Shown: positions 1 through 11,944, counted from the stretch's first letter. The stretch is DNA of 64,000 bases from Dillenia suffruticosa (GCA_033439265.1 JAVTVX010000012.1:18300501-18364500), one strand, 5' to 3'. Translations and numbers: made by a program. The notes: a model not told the origin generated them from the sequence alone.

Positions 1-676
1 ACAGATCAAAGTTCCTAAAAGTCTCTCCAAATCTATCGACTTCTTCTATCATTCCTTATCTCTTCCCTCTACTCTCTCAATTTCTCAAAGTGATTAATTA
101 ACTGAATTTATTGTTTAATATGAATTATAAAAGTGATTATTTATTTTATATTTATTAAAATTTAATTTTTAAATTTTTAGTTGAAAATATGAAATTAATA
201 TAGATATGTATTTAAAAAATAATTCTATATATTTTTTAATCAAATTATATAAAAATTTGAAAATATGAATTTATTGTCTGTGATCCTGAGCCATAGACAA
301 GGGTTTAGTGTATGGTTAAACCCTCCATATGTCAAAATTGTATAGTATATCGACCGTGAAGTTCGAAATTATAATTCAATAGATTCAACCATAGGGTAAC
401 GAAGTTGAACACCTAATTTTTTTAATAATAATTGAAAAAATATATAAAATTATTTTTTAAAAATAAATATATATTAATTTCATATTTTCATATATAAATT
501 TAAAAATTAAGTTTTAATAAATATAAAATAAACAATCACCCTTAAAATTCAAATTAAACAATAAATTCAATTAATCAATCAATTTAAAAGATTGAGAGAG
601 CAGAAGAAAGAGATGAAAAAAAAGATGAGAAGTCGATAGATTTATAGAAATTTTAATAAATTTTGATTTGTAAAAG
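1..676. repeat. Long inverted-repeat element, cut by window start
   Basis: The sequence at 1-265 is the imperfect reverse complement of about 410-676. The outer parts pair around CTATCGACTTCT (left) and AGAAGTCGATAG (right), and the AT-rich inner parts follow in the same order. A loop of about 145 bases (270-410) separates the arms. This is the shape of a foldback element or large MITE. The left end lies at or before base 1, so no target duplication can be tested and the superfamily is unknown. No coding frame is present. Confidence 0.7.
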
Positions 677-717
677 TTTTTTTAATATCTTATATTCTAA
701 TGTACTTAAATATTCTT

Positions 718-3700
718 AGGTAAATTACACTTTATCTCCCTATGATTTAGCCGAAAATCATATACTTCCCCTATAATAAAAAAATATCCATTTATATCCC
801 TATAGTTTTAAAAAGTATGGTAAGTGGATGAAACTAAACAATCGTTAAGGAGATTATGACGCACGCATGAGTTTTTGTGCTAGTCGGTTAATATGCAAAT
901 TTAAATCCCAAAATTGTCATCAATTCGAATTTGGTGTCTAAATATAAGGACAAATCAAATTATCTTGAAATTCAGTGAAGATATCCCATTTTCTTAAAAT
1001 CTTCTAAATATTTCTTGAAAATCTAAATATATTTTGTTCAAATTTTTTAACATTTCTTCAAAATTTGTGAAGGTAGTATCTTATGCTTAAATTTCTTTTT
1101 GTTCATATAAAATATTATGCCAAATTTGGGGATTTACATTTTTTTCCAAATTTTCTTGTTTTCGTAACTCGAAATTTGGATTTTAGTTGTATCCATTATC
1201 TGATTTGAATATATTTGAATTACATGTATTTTCTTCAATATCCATTATCAAATACTATACCCAAATTTGAGTTGTTTGTGCTTTTGTGGTGTAATGTGTG
1301 TGTGTATTTTTTTTTTTTTTGGAAATTCAGGATGTCTTTTTCAAGTATCGGTGATGGAGGACCAAGAGATCTCAAATTCCAATATCGAAGATGTGATTAT
1401 GGCAAAGGGATATTCTAAAGAGAGTGGAATCTAAGAATCTTTCAAACGGGTTGTAATATTTTGTTTGTAAAAAAATGAACGTGAGTTTTTTATATGGTGT
1501 CAGCCGATAACTTTCTAAAGGGAAAGGGTTCAGAAGTATAATAATAAAGCAATTGTAATCAATAGGTAAACATGGAATATAGGTAGCTCATTCGAGAGTC
1601 CAAATATTAATAGTGCAATAGCTGAAGATAAAATTTATTCGGTATGGATATAAACTGTGGTAGAAAATTTGAGATTTATTAAGAGACTTATGATTGTCTG
1701 CATTATAGTGGTTATCTTGTCACTAGTAATTTGTTATGCCGAGTGAATATCAGTTGTAATTGAAATGTTGATTGTTATGCTTGTATTCTTTTTTTCAATT
1801 TTAAATGCAAATTTAACGGGGATCATTTTGGTTTTCGTGTCTTTCATTGATGCTGGAAAATACAAATTTTTTATGATATCTTGAAACATTAGGATTTATG
1901 TTATCTTTGTATTTCACACTATATGTGCGGGTTGTTTGGCAATTTTTTTGTATTCGACATAACTAATTTGGGTTCTTTTATTTTTTTCGACATTAATATT
2001 CTATGAAATGCCTTGATTGACATAAGTGAGTTTTGTATTGACACAAAACTATATAGTTGTCATATAATTAATTTGTGTTGACATAGATCATATGTATGTC
2101 AACATTAAGATTGTGTCAATATAAGTAAGAGTTGTGTCGATGCGGTGCTTATCCAAATACCAATAACGTATTTGATCCAAGTTTTGGGTTGTTTCAATAT
2201 AAGGAATGTGTCAACACGAATCTTGGGTTGTGTCAATATAAGGGTTGTATTAACACAAATTTTGAATTGTGTCAATACAAGTTTTGGGTTATGTCAATAT
2301 AAATAAAGGATTGTGTCAACAAAAGCAAAGGTTGTGTCAACATAAGTAAGGGTTATGTTAACACAAAATTTGGGTGTATTGACATAAGTAGATGTCATTT
2401 TGCCTTAATAATAGAAATATATGAATCATTCTGCCATAGAATATAACAGTGGGGGTATTGTCCAACATCACATTCTATTACAAATCAACAATCTAAATAT
2501 CAATTCCATATTAAATACATATTGTTCCAAATACGAGTTGTTCATATGAAATACAAGTGTCAAATACCAGTAACATCCTAATTACAAATACAAATTGTTT
2601 TTATTTTAATTCCAAAAAACCTTCATACACTATACACCAACTCAATATACCAATCTAGGCCATTAGATTTATGAATTCAGGGGTTCTATTTGATGTTTTT
2701 CTAATTCTTGTACTCCTCCGCAATCTTTTAGATGATCAAGAATCATTAATAATTGCTAGTGATACAAGAGTTTTGGATGCATATTGAACTCTATCCCTAT
2801 CATTAAAATTACTCCCAAGTTACTAAGAAACAATGGACCCAATTGGTGTCTAAACCAATAAAATAATTGATATCAATAATATGATAAAATATTCAAATTA
2901 ATTAAATGAATTACAATTAAAACAGAATCTGCTAACATTGTTGAATTTGTTGTTAGGGTGAATATAATTCTTGCACGTTCTGGAATTATGATTTGCCTAG
3001 AAACATCTCTTGTAGTGAAATATTAGATCCTTTTCTGGTGGATAGGGTTGAGACAACAGTCTTATCTATGATATGATAAATCCGCTGTTCAAATAAAATA
3101 AAATTATCATATGGTTCTCCATATGAGAATAACCTCGCACCATTGTACAACATGTATAGTTCAAATATTATTTTACATTCAAACCATTAATTCATTGAAA
3201 CTCTAAATGTGCTTTACTGAAAAAGAAAAATTTAGGAAAAAAATCCTTCCACTGAAATCTACATTTTTCACAAATTTTTCTACATTCAATATCCGTCCAC
3301 TAGATCCCACTAAAATCAACTTTCAAGTTTTCCACCAGTACCTGATTTATGTTTTATAAGAAAAACAAAAAATATATAGAAATAACATTCAAAATTAGAA
3401 AAATATCAAAACCATATATAGATCTGCTTACTCGACAGTGCCTTCGTAATCCAAAAAATATTCAATCATTTCGATCATTTCCCGCTTACTGAAATTATTC
3501 CAAAAATTCTATTTTTCGTCACTAAAAATTCGAATTTAAGAAAATTTGAAACTGTAGATATACACAAAAAAACCACAAATTCATACCCAATAGTGCCTTC
3601 AATTTCACTTTCCCACTTCAAAAAATGTTCGATCTTATCCCCTCACTCAAATAGAAATTCCCCTCATTCAAAATCTTCAATCACCGTTCGTCCTCTCTCT

Positions 3701-3939
3701 CTCTCTCTCTACAATGGAAAAAAACATAGTGTATTTTAGGGTTTCGAAAAGAATAACTTTTAAGAGGAGTATAATCGATATTTTACGATGTCCCGTTAGA
3801 TCTCTGTTAATTATAAATTTTTTCGTCAACTTGTCACATTTTTTAAAACCATATAAGCATAAATGGATTTTTTTTTTTTTACCATAGGGGAAGTATGTTG
3901 TTTTCAGTCAAACCATAGGAGGAAAAGTATAATTTACCT
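718..3939. mobile_element. Non-autonomous MULE-type element, 3.2 kb, 9-bp target duplication
   Basis: Terminal inverted repeats of about 100 bp begin AGGTAAATTA at 718 and end in the complement at 3939. Both ends carry a shared stretch around ATACTTCCCCTAT and ATCCATTTAT. The flanks 709-717 and 3940-3948 are both AATATTCTT, a perfect 9-bp target site duplication, the size typical of Mutator-like elements. The 3 kb interior is AT-rich, has no transposase-like frame, and holds a degenerate short repeat at 2040-2400. The superfamily call rests on the duplication length and the TIRs. The intact duplication suggests a fairly recent insertion. Confidence 0.75.
2040..2400. repeat. Degenerate GTGTCAA-type tandem repeat inside the MULE
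   Basis: A run of loosely repeated units built on GTGTCAACATAAG, GGGTTGTGTCAAT and similar strings, spaced roughly 15-30 bases apart. The units drift too much to set one period. It lies in the middle of the 718-3939 element and has no coding frame. Confidence 0.6.
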
Positions 3940-3948
3940 AATATTCTT

Positions 3949-4197
3949 TTATCTAAATTAAACTTTAGTGAATTTTTTCATGTTTGACAATTGAATGAAA
4001 AATGACTCATTTTAATAAAAAAACTGTGGTAAAAATCACAATAGAACCGTATTGACCTGCGATCCAATTATTTAAATAATATTTTTTTCAATCCTGTCTA
4101 TTTTTTCTTCGACTACAATTCAACCATTGTTTGACCGTGGCATGGTATAATTCTAATAATACTAATTTTAAAATATAAGTTATTTATTAACATTTTT
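3949..4197. other. AT-rich spacer, nothing recognised
   Basis: Short AT-rich sequence between the 3.2 kb MULE-type element and the LTR-like repeat. No repeat ends, RNA gene or coding frame were seen. Confidence 0.5.
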
Positions 4198-5354
4198 TGT
4201 CACACCCCGAACCGGAGTCATGAACAGCCTCCCGTTGCCCTGGATGCCGGCTACATTTTTATAGAAAATCGGACAGAACCTCTCCATATTTCGGAGGTCT
4301 CGCATATATAATTTAACATATAATATTCATAACCATCTTGTCAATTTAATAAAAGGGTCATCCCGACCTCACAACCATTAACCAATTCACTACCGACAAC
4401 CAGGACAATGCAAGGCTATAGAAATTTCTAACAGTCCTAGCCACAAAACTCTATTGTCATACTAAACTAGAGCATGAGCAGCCGCCATACCGAGCGTACC
4501 TAAATGTTTATACCTTGTACAATAAATTCTCAAATTAAAATTTTAAATACATATAGGTGTCTCAATGCAAGTGAATCTAGTCAATATGAGAGTTTTTCGA
4601 ATAAATGTCCATAATTATACAGTAATCCCAGAAATTAAATAGATGAATACATAAATCAAACTAAAATCTCCAATAATCGTAATGGAAAATATGGTAATAT
4701 CCATATCCAAACCCGGTGCTATCAAATCTACGTCGCAAGAATACAATCACAGTAATACTTTCTCAGTCCACGACTAATCCTGTGGGAAAGAAAGTGAGGG
4801 GTGAGTATCTATGGGAGGATACCCAGCAAGTGAGGGGATTGATATCATACTATCAATATCAAGGGTGAATTTAAAGTATCAAAGCATGTAACAAAATAAC
4901 AAGTGTACGAAAATAACGTGTTGTTTCAGAGTAAAACATATCTCAAGGCACACATCAGAAATAACATATGCATTCATCCATGTATCAAGTCACATATATA
5001 GAGCAGGCCGAACAAACAACCCTGGCAATAATCTACCTAGACCAAGGACGGGCGCATTGGGGGTTTTCACTATGCAAATATCAAATAATGGCTCTCTACC
5101 CCAATGTTGGCCACAAACTACTCCAACTAGCCTGTAAATAATAATAATGATACATATATATAGTCGGCCGTGTATGGTGTCCCGTCCAGTGCTAGACAGA
5201 GATAAACTCACGTCCTCCCCGATGAGCATCAATTTGGGACACCCATACATATGACGATCTGGCGGATACCTCTGGCCGAAACGTATCCGGACACAAAGAG
5301 TGCCTCTACCAAATGTCCTTTGTAGCTACGGAATGTTATAGGAAACATATCACC

Positions 5355-5475
5355 ATATCACCATATCACCAAGTCGGCCGGACACGTAGCCCCATGCATC
5401 ACATCATCGTGTCGGTCGGGCATATAGCCCCATATATCGTAACATAACGTCGGCCAGGCGTATAGGCCAAATAGT
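5355..5475. repeat. Three-unit tandem repeat of about 43 bp
   Basis: Three diverged units share GTCGGCCGG/GTCGGTCGG/GTCGGCCAGG followed by a TAGCCCCAT-like string. They lie inside the LTR-like block, next to a short ATATCACC triplication at about 5346-5372. Confidence 0.6.
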
Positions 5476-6164
5476 ACATGTGAATTCATTTAAAATTTTG
5501 TGCCAATACAATATAAGTATTAAAACATGTCAATATGTCAAAAGAATGGCACGGTATCCGGTTATCAAACACATGGATACAAATCAATAAAATCAACAGT
5601 TGTGACACTCCAATGGTCATAAAAATATGTCTATCAAAATCCAAAAATTTAGTTTTCACATGTATAGAAATCATGTCGTTTGAAAATCGATAAAATATGA
5701 TTTGCCAATTAATAGAAGATGTCAAAGTCTCACTCACAGTTCAGGGAGGGTGTGCACTCCCAATTCCAAACCAATCCGAATTCAACTTCCCTCTTTGAAT
5801 TCGAATATGTTATCCTAAAGCAATGAATTATCAATTTCCACTTAAAATCGTTTGTCTTATACAAGGAGAAATTCTTTGAAAATTTCTAAACTCAAATCTC
5901 TAATTCCGGCTCTTTTCATGCATATATAGCACTTCTTATCCTAAATTTTTACCCTAAATTCGATAAATAACTCGAATAGGTCCAAAATCCCTCACCTAGG
6001 GTTTTCTCGGATCACAGATCTTTGTCCAAATGTCTTCTCGATCACTCCAAAATCTGAAATGCTACCTATCAAAACAGGGTTTATTAGTTAGATTCAAACA
6101 CTTAGATCGGAAGCAAAACCCTAAGTCAGTTACCTGCGCAGAGGTTCGCGGACTGTCACGGGTT

Positions 6165-6400
6165 CACGAGCCGTCGCGGGCTGTCACGGACTCGTGGCTA
6201 TAGCGGGCTCATGGGTTCGCAAGTCAGCGGGCCAATGGGCCAGTGGGCTTCGGCTAGCAGGCTCGCGGGTCTATGGGCCAGTGGGCTAGAGGGCCGGTAG
6301 GCCTGCGAGCTGATGGGCCTATAGACTAGCGGGCCTGCGGCTGATGGGCCTGTGGGCCTACAGTGGCTTGCGGGCTGCGCGCTAACGGGCTGGTGCACGC
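6165..6400. repeat. GC-rich low-complexity repeat (GGGC-rich)
   Basis: Irregular repetition of GGGCC(A/T)(G/A)TGGGC and GCGGGCT strings, sharply more GC-rich than the surroundings. Open frames here on both strands, and the arginine-rich frame at 6465-6998, follow from base composition and have no recognisable domain. Confidence 0.6.
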
Positions 6401-7090
6401 TCATGCGCATGCACGCTCGTGACCTGGCTCGTACTCGCAGGCTGGCTCGTGCTCGCGGACTAGGTTGAGCTCGCTCAGGCTGGGGAGATCACGCTGTAGA
6501 GTGTTCGCGCGGAAATGCAGTTCTCGCGGGAGGAAGGAGCAGCGGCAGTGGGTGGCGTGCTTGCGGCGATGGGTGGCGGAAGGGAGAGAGACCGCGGCGG
6601 AGTGGCGAAGCCGAAGAGATAGAGCGACAGTGAAAGGGAGAGAGATGGTGAGACTTGCGGCCGAAAGGGGAAAGAGAGAAGTAGATAGGGAGAGACGAGA
6701 GGTGGCGAGCGGCGACGATGGCGCTCACGGGAGGATGGCGGAGAGAGTGCGGCGGCCGCGGGAAGATGAAGAATCGGGAAGAGAGAGAAAGAGAGAGAGA
6801 GAGGGATTAGGGTTTCCAACCCTAATCCCCAAATCATATTTGGGGACGCAGCGTTTTGACCCAAAACGCTGCGTCTCCTTTTTTTTTTTTACACATATAC
6901 ATATATTTCGTATTCATTTTTTGCTAAAACGCGGATTTTGTGTAAATGGGGTTTATTTCGATCACGAACCCGACAACTTAAGAATATACCAAAAATAAAA
7001 TTTAAAAACCCCCAAAATCAAACACCGATTTAAATAAATAAATTTCTCTCTATATAATTAAATTACAGATGCCGCAGTGTCGGTGTTACA

Positions 7091-7465
7091 CTTTTAGTTA
7101 AATAATAAAAACTATTTAATAGAAATTTTTAGAAATTTTATCAAATATTTAAATTTTATTTTAAAATTTATTTATAAATCAAAAGCTAAAAGTAAGCAAA
7201 CAAACAAACCATGTTCTTAGACCTTATCTAGTAAGTAGGTATGGTTTAGGACATTGGTCATTTATAAATAAGATACCATAAACTCCCAACACATTGTGCT
7301 ATTTATCGTAGTTTTCTTGCTATCTTGCTAGTCGTTGGGATTCTGTTAAACTTATTAATTTATCTCTATTTTATTTTATTTCATGTTTAATAATTTTTAA
7401 GGAATATAAAATTTCGTAATTTCTATAAAAGAAATTTAAATATATTATTACCTTTGTCAAATGAG
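7091..7465. other. AT-rich spacer, nothing recognised
   Basis: Sequence between the LTR-like block and the next MULE-type element. No coding frame, repeat end or RNA gene was seen. Confidence 0.5.
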
Positions 7466-7475
7466 TTTAAAAAAT

Positions 7476-9401
7476 GAGATAATTATATGTCAAGTTCCGA
7501 AACTTTATCCCAAATTCACAAATTGGTCCATAAACTTCAAAACATAACGATTAAGTACCTAAACTTCAAAACTTGTAACACCGTTAGTCCTTCCGTTAAA
7601 TCTGGTTGTTAAATGTTGACTTGGATCAACATGACAGATGATGTCGAGAGATACTTTCTTATTTGACTTCCAGCGTGACGGTATTTGCTAACGTGTTAGT
7701 TGACACGTCAGCGCCAGTCACGCACAAAGTTTTCACGTCAGACAAATGCTTACATGTCATGCCAAGTTATCACCCCAAACACCTTATATTGCCATGTCAC
7801 GAATGTGCTGACGTGGCACTACCACGTTTGTTAAGGTTTATTTCAATGATTGAAACAATTTTTTTGTTTTATTTTTATCTTTATAAATTAAATATTAATA
7901 TTATTTAAACACAAAAATGCACTGTGTTCTCTCTCTTCTGTGCGTGAAACCCACATGCCCTTCTACCATTTCTGTCAACAGAAAGTGCCATGGCTCTCTC
8001 TCTCTCTCTATCAATCTTTCTATTTTTTTTAATTTCAATTAAATCATAAAAATCACTACATCAAATATCAAAGAACCCTTATTCATCCCAATTTTGAACC
8101 CTCTACAGAATTCGCCATTATCGAATGTCATTTTAGGATTTCTTCTCTTTGTTTGGGTACAGAGAGAATGCTACTTCCAAACCCAGCAGCCCCCTTGGCT
8201 CTTCAAGAGTGGTATGCACACACCCAAACGTGAAATTTTGAAGAATTAAGAAACTCAAAGTTGGGGTTTTGGAGAGAAAGTGGGTTTTGTGGAAAGAGAG
8301 AAGGTTGGGGTGAGGATGATAGTGACGAATAGAAGAAGGCAGTGAGTGAAAGAAGCCATTAAAGTTTGAAAATTTGAAAAAATTGTGGAATCTAAAAAAA
8401 AAAATCACGTTACCGGCATTTGAAGCTTAGATCTTCATAGCCATAACAAATTCTGACGGAAAAGGTGAGGAAGAGTTCATGCCCCAGCTCCATAAGCTTT
8501 GTTATTATTTGATAAAGGGAAGAAATTCTGGAAATTTCAGAAATTGATTATTGATTTTGTAAACAGTTGATGGTGAACAAAAATTTCCCCAAAGGAAGAA
8601 ACAAAAAGCCCATCCAGAAATCTCTCCCTCTATTTCACAATATATATATATATATATAAAAATGAAGATGCATAAGTCTTCAAGTAAAGCCGTCTCCACC
8701 TCCACCTTTAAAATCACTGTCTCCACTGCAGCCTTAAACCTTCGATTGCAGAAATCTCCTTCGACTTCTCTGAGTTTACCATCACATTGCCTTTGCAGTT
8801 TTAATCGATTAGATTCCATCGCGGTTTTCGACTTCTCTGCATCCTTTCATCCACAATCACCATCGGTTTCTAGGGTTCCATCAAAACCATTGGCAAATCC
8901 CACAAACCTCACTTGGTTCGGGCTTGGTTCTTCTGTTCTAGGGTTGGGTCATCACTGGTTTTTGCTTTTATTCTTCCATTGTTGATCCATGAAAAAGTGA
9001 GATAGATAGAAACTGGGAAAGAGGGGGGAGAGAGGGAGAGAGAGAAATTTATTTTGTTTTTTGTTTTTTCTTCCTTTTAGCCTCTGTTTTGTACAAGCTT
9101 TTTTATTTTTTTTTTGTTTTTTCTCTTTATTTATTTATTTCTCTTTTAATTTTGGGGGTGATGTGGCATTGTCACGTCAGTAATTCTTTCCAGGATGAAA
9201 GTCAACTCAGAATTTGCTTATCACACCATTTACCACGTAGATCCATGTCAATATTTAACGACCAACTAGGTACCGTTACTAATTGAAAAACCAATTTGTT
9301 ACTGTTTCTAAAGTTTAGGTTCTCAACCGTTGCATTTGAAAGTTCAGAAATCAATTTGTGAATTAGTAGTAAAGTTTATAAACTTGACATGTAATTATTT
9401 C
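7476..9401. mobile_element. Non-autonomous MULE-type element, 1.9 kb, 10-bp target duplication
   Basis: The left end reads GAGATAATTATATGTCAAG. The right end, reversed, reads GAAATAATTACATGTCAAG. The inverted repeat continues, with decay, for some 150-350 bp and includes the shared string AATTCACAAATTG. Flanks 7466-7475 and 9402-9411 are both TTTAAAAAAT, a perfect 10-bp duplication. The ends resemble those of the neighbouring 9470-11357 element in layout (CGTTAA...ATTGACRTGGA and many ACGTCA strings), so the two probably belong to related families. The interior of about 1.2 kb may be captured host sequence, but I recognise no protein in it. Confidence 0.75.
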
Positions 9402-9974
9402 TTTAAAAAATTAATATAAGTAAGTTATGAAAAAGTGTATTTGTGTCGTATAAAAGTGGGACACTAAAAGAGTAAATTAATTGCCTAGTCCTTAAAGTTT
9501 GGCCCAATTTCACAAACTAGTCCTTATAATTAGGACTGCTAACTTACGATTCTCAAAGTTCAAAAAACGTAATGAGTTGATCCTTCTGTCAATAATGACG
9601 CCAGGGTGACCGTTAACTATTAACGTGGAATGACGTAACAGCCTGTATGTCGATTGGATACTGACTTGTCATTGTAATATCAGCATCTGAACATATCTCA
9701 TATTGTCACGTCAACAAATTACTAACGTGACACGTCACCTTAAATTTTAAAAAAAAAATAAAATCTTCCCAAAAAAAAATATAAAACCTTAAATTATTAT
9801 AAAAAATATAAAACTTTAATTTTCTTAGAAAAATATAAAATTTCTCTCTCATGATCTCTCTCTCTCACTAGGAAAAAAAAGTAACCTTCTTCTCTCTCTC
9901 CTCCCCTTTGCCTCTCTCTCCTCTCCAAGAAACCTCATTTTTCTCCATCATTTCATCAAACAAGCTCTGAGCAC

Positions 9975-10652
9975 ATGAAAGCAAAAGAAAGGGAAGATCG
10001 GAGACACCGAAGATGGAGATCGGAGAGAGAGAGAGAGAGAGAGAGGAGGAGCAGCGGTGCTGCTGGAGGTGCAAGTGGGGCCATGCTCCAGTTCTACACA
10101 GATGATGCCCCAGGACTCAAGTTCTCTATGGGACTTACATTAGCACTTACATTAATGCCAACGAGTGCATTTATGCCATACCCACGATCTCTATGGGACT
10201 TTCCAGAGGACCCATTTCGAATCCTCGAACAGTCTCCTCTCACAATTCCCAAATCCGCCGAACCCTTAACTCTCGCGCGCGCAGATTGGAGAGAGACAGG
10301 CAATGCCCACATAATCACTATAGATGTTCCGGGGATCAAGAAGCAGGACATCAAGATCGAGATGGAGGAAAACAGAGTGCTGAGAATTAGCGGAGAGAGG
10401 AAAGCGGAAGAGGATGTGGAGGTGGAGAAATGGCATAGGGCGGAGAGAGTTTCTGGTAAGTTCTGGAGACAATTTAGGATGCCGGGGAATGCGGATCCAG
10501 ATGGGATCAGAGCAAGGTTGGAAGATGGGGTGTTGACTGTGATTGTGCCTAAGCTTGCCGAGGAGAAAAGGAGACAACCTAAGGTTATTGATGTTGTTGC
10601 CGATTCCAATGAAGCTGGTCAGGATATTAACGCTACTAAAACTGATGCATAA
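9975..10652 (+). CDS. Chimeric ORF: Sec61-beta N-terminal segment joined to ER-type small heat shock protein
   Basis: Open frame of 225 codons. Residues 1-24 come from GA-rich leader sequence. Residues about 25-50 ([12 protein letters not shown] then [12 protein letters not shown]) match the conserved cytosolic tail of plant Sec61-beta, an ER translocon subunit; its membrane anchor is absent. After a short hydrophobic stretch ([15 protein letters not shown]) the frame becomes an ER small heat shock protein: [23 protein letters not shown], then a full alpha-crystallin domain ([42 protein letters not shown]) and a C-terminal KVIDV I-x-I-type motif. There is no KDEL-like tail. Family members are ATP-independent holdase chaperones. 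The LWD region is a few residues shorter than usual. Possible starts are 9975, 10083 and 10128; the last would leave a signal-peptide-like N-terminus and 174 residues. Whether it is expressed is unknown. Confidence 0.85.
   Translation: MKAKEREDRRHRRWRSERERERERRSSGAAGGASGAMLQFYTDDAPGLKFSMGLTLALTLMPTSAFMPYPRSLWDFPEDPFRILEQSPLTIPKSAEPLTLARADWRETGNAHIITIDVPGIKKQDIKIEMEENRVLRISGERKAEEDVEVEKWHRAERVSGKFWRQFRMPGNADPDGIRARLEDGVLTVIVPKLAEEKRRQPKVIDVVADSNEAGQDINATKTDA
10123..10201 (+). repeat. Short templated duplications at the chimera junction
   Basis: A 14-bp string, TCTCTATGGGACTT, occurs at 10123-10136 and again at 10188-10201. The second copy is the native SLWDF coding site of the heat shock part. 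Inside, ACTTACATTA occurs twice (10133-10142 and 10145-10154). Together they build the hydrophobic bridge between the two captured parts. Such filler duplications are expected from template switching during gene acquisition. Confidence 0.75.
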
Positions 10653-10788
10653 AATTAATTAATTCTCTGTCTTTCTCTCTACAAGAATGTTATGAGTGTG
10701 TATATAAATATATAAATATAAATATATAAATATATATCTATTAGCTGCAAATGGGGGAAGTTGTTTCCATGGAAGTAGGATGATGCGT

Positions 10789-10794
10789 AATAAA
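10789..10794 (+). terminator. Candidate poly(A) signal of the chimeric gene
   Basis: AATAAA lies 137 bases after the stop codon of the chimeric frame, within an AT-rich 3' region that precedes the right TIR. It suggests that a host 3' UTR was captured together with the heat shock coding part. Confidence 0.5.
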
Positions 10795-10878
10795 ACTTTA
10801 GCATGCTTTTCCCCTTTTTTGTTTCATTTCATTTTTTCTTAAGCATTTTGAAGATGTTTAATAAGTGCACTTGGGAAG

Positions 10879-10913
<35 letters not shown>

Positions 10914-11944
10914 AAGAGATGTCCCGGGTCTGGAGTGAGAGAGAGAAAATGGGGCTCTGGGTTTGTAGAGAGCGAGTGAGATGAGGAGAGAGAAATTTTA
11001 TATTTTTTAAAAAAATTAAAGTTTTATATTTTTATAATAATTTAAGATTTTATATTTTTTATTAAAAGATTTTATATTTTTTTAAAAAAATTTAAAGTGA
11101 CATGTCATGTCATGTCAGTAATTTACTGATGTAACAATATAAGATGTTTTCAGATACTGACATGGTAATGACAAGTCAGTATCTGTATAATACGCAGGTT
11201 GTCACATCATTCCACGTCAATAATTAACGACCACCCTAACGCTGACATTGACAGATGGACCATTGGAACTTTGAGGACCGCAAAGTAACACTCTTAACTG
11301 TAAGGATTAAGTTGTAAAATTGAGTCAAATTTTAAGGACCGGACAAATAATGTACTCAAAAGTAAAATTTTGTTTCTCTCTCTTCTTTAATTAATTTATA
11401 ATGAGAAAGGGTTGGAGCTTTGAGCTACGTGAAGTTGTGGAGTTTTGTACGGATATAATCATAAAAAATAAAAAAAAATTTTAAACATCTATTGCGGAAA
11501 ATAATTTCACATTTGACACATGTCGAGTCTTCAAAACTCAACATGCCCTATTCACGCATATCGAGTCTTGAGTCTTGAAGACTCGATATGCCTCTTAATT
11601 GCCCGCATGTCGAGTCTTCAGACTCGACATGGCTCCTCTCCTGGCCCATTTTCTATACTATTTTATGCCAACCCTAAAATACAATCTGTAAATACAATCT
11701 CTGAATTTTACCATTCCAACTTCGAAACAGAAAAAAATATATAGTGTCATTTTATGTCAACCCTAAAATACAATCTCCAAATACAATCTCCGAATAATAC
11801 CATCCCAACTTTGAAACATGAATAAAATTTAGTAACAATACATATCTTAACAGCATCTAAGCAGATCGATGAAAATAAACAAAGTACAATAAAATATAAA
11901 AAACAGAAAAGATTTTATTAATTAAAAAATTGTTCATAATACAA

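Larger units (their letters stand above)
4198..7090. mobile_element. LTR-like repeat, possible solo LTR (fossil)
   Basis: A 2.9 kb block runs from TGTCACACCCCGAACC to GTCGGTGTTACA. It has the TGT...ACA ends and CACACCCCG start often seen in long LTRs of plant Ty3/gypsy elements. Five-base flanks (TTTTT left, CTTTT right) match at four of five positions. No gag or pol sequence lies inside, so a solo LTR is the simplest reading. The orientation is uncertain. The block contains a short tandem repeat, a GC-rich segment, and an inverted repeat near 6843-6875 around CGCAGCGTTTTG. The family assignment is an inference. Confidence 0.45.
9470..11357 (+). mobile_element. Pack-MULE carrying a Sec61-beta/small heat shock protein chimera
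   Basis: The left end starts GAGTAAATTAATTGCC; the right end, reversed, starts GAGTACATTATTTGTCC. The inverted repeat runs for nearly 400 bp (about 9470-9865 against 10985-11357). It shares GATACTGACTTGTCATT, ATTGACGTGGAATGA-like strings and the inner TATAAAATTTCTCTCTC. No convincing 9-bp target duplication remains. Between the TIRs lies one plus-strand coding unit (9975-10652) with its own poly(A) signal. A host coding region bracketed by long MULE TIRs is the definition of a Pack-MULE. The alternative, a chance cluster of two MULE ends around a resident gene, is less likely because the TIRs are collinear and facing. Confidence 0.8.

Noticed and set aside
6465-6998. Arginine/glutamate-rich 177-codon frame, and frames on the opposite strand
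   Set aside because: Produced by a GC- and GA-rich segment of an LTR-like repeat; no domain and overlapping frames on both strands.
8662-8985. 107-codon frame inside the 7476-9401 element
   Set aside because: Serine/leucine-rich with no recognisable domain; it overlaps a frame on the other strand. Captured sequence is possible but unsupported.
10094-10609. Long minus-strand frames opposite the heat shock sequence
   Set aside because: Shadow frames of the chimeric coding region; the plus-strand protein has clear domain matches.
9461-11366. A 9-bp target duplication for the chimera-bearing Pack-MULE
   Set aside because: The flanks ACACTAAAA and AAAAGTAAA agree only by A-richness; no shift gave a convincing match, so none is claimed.
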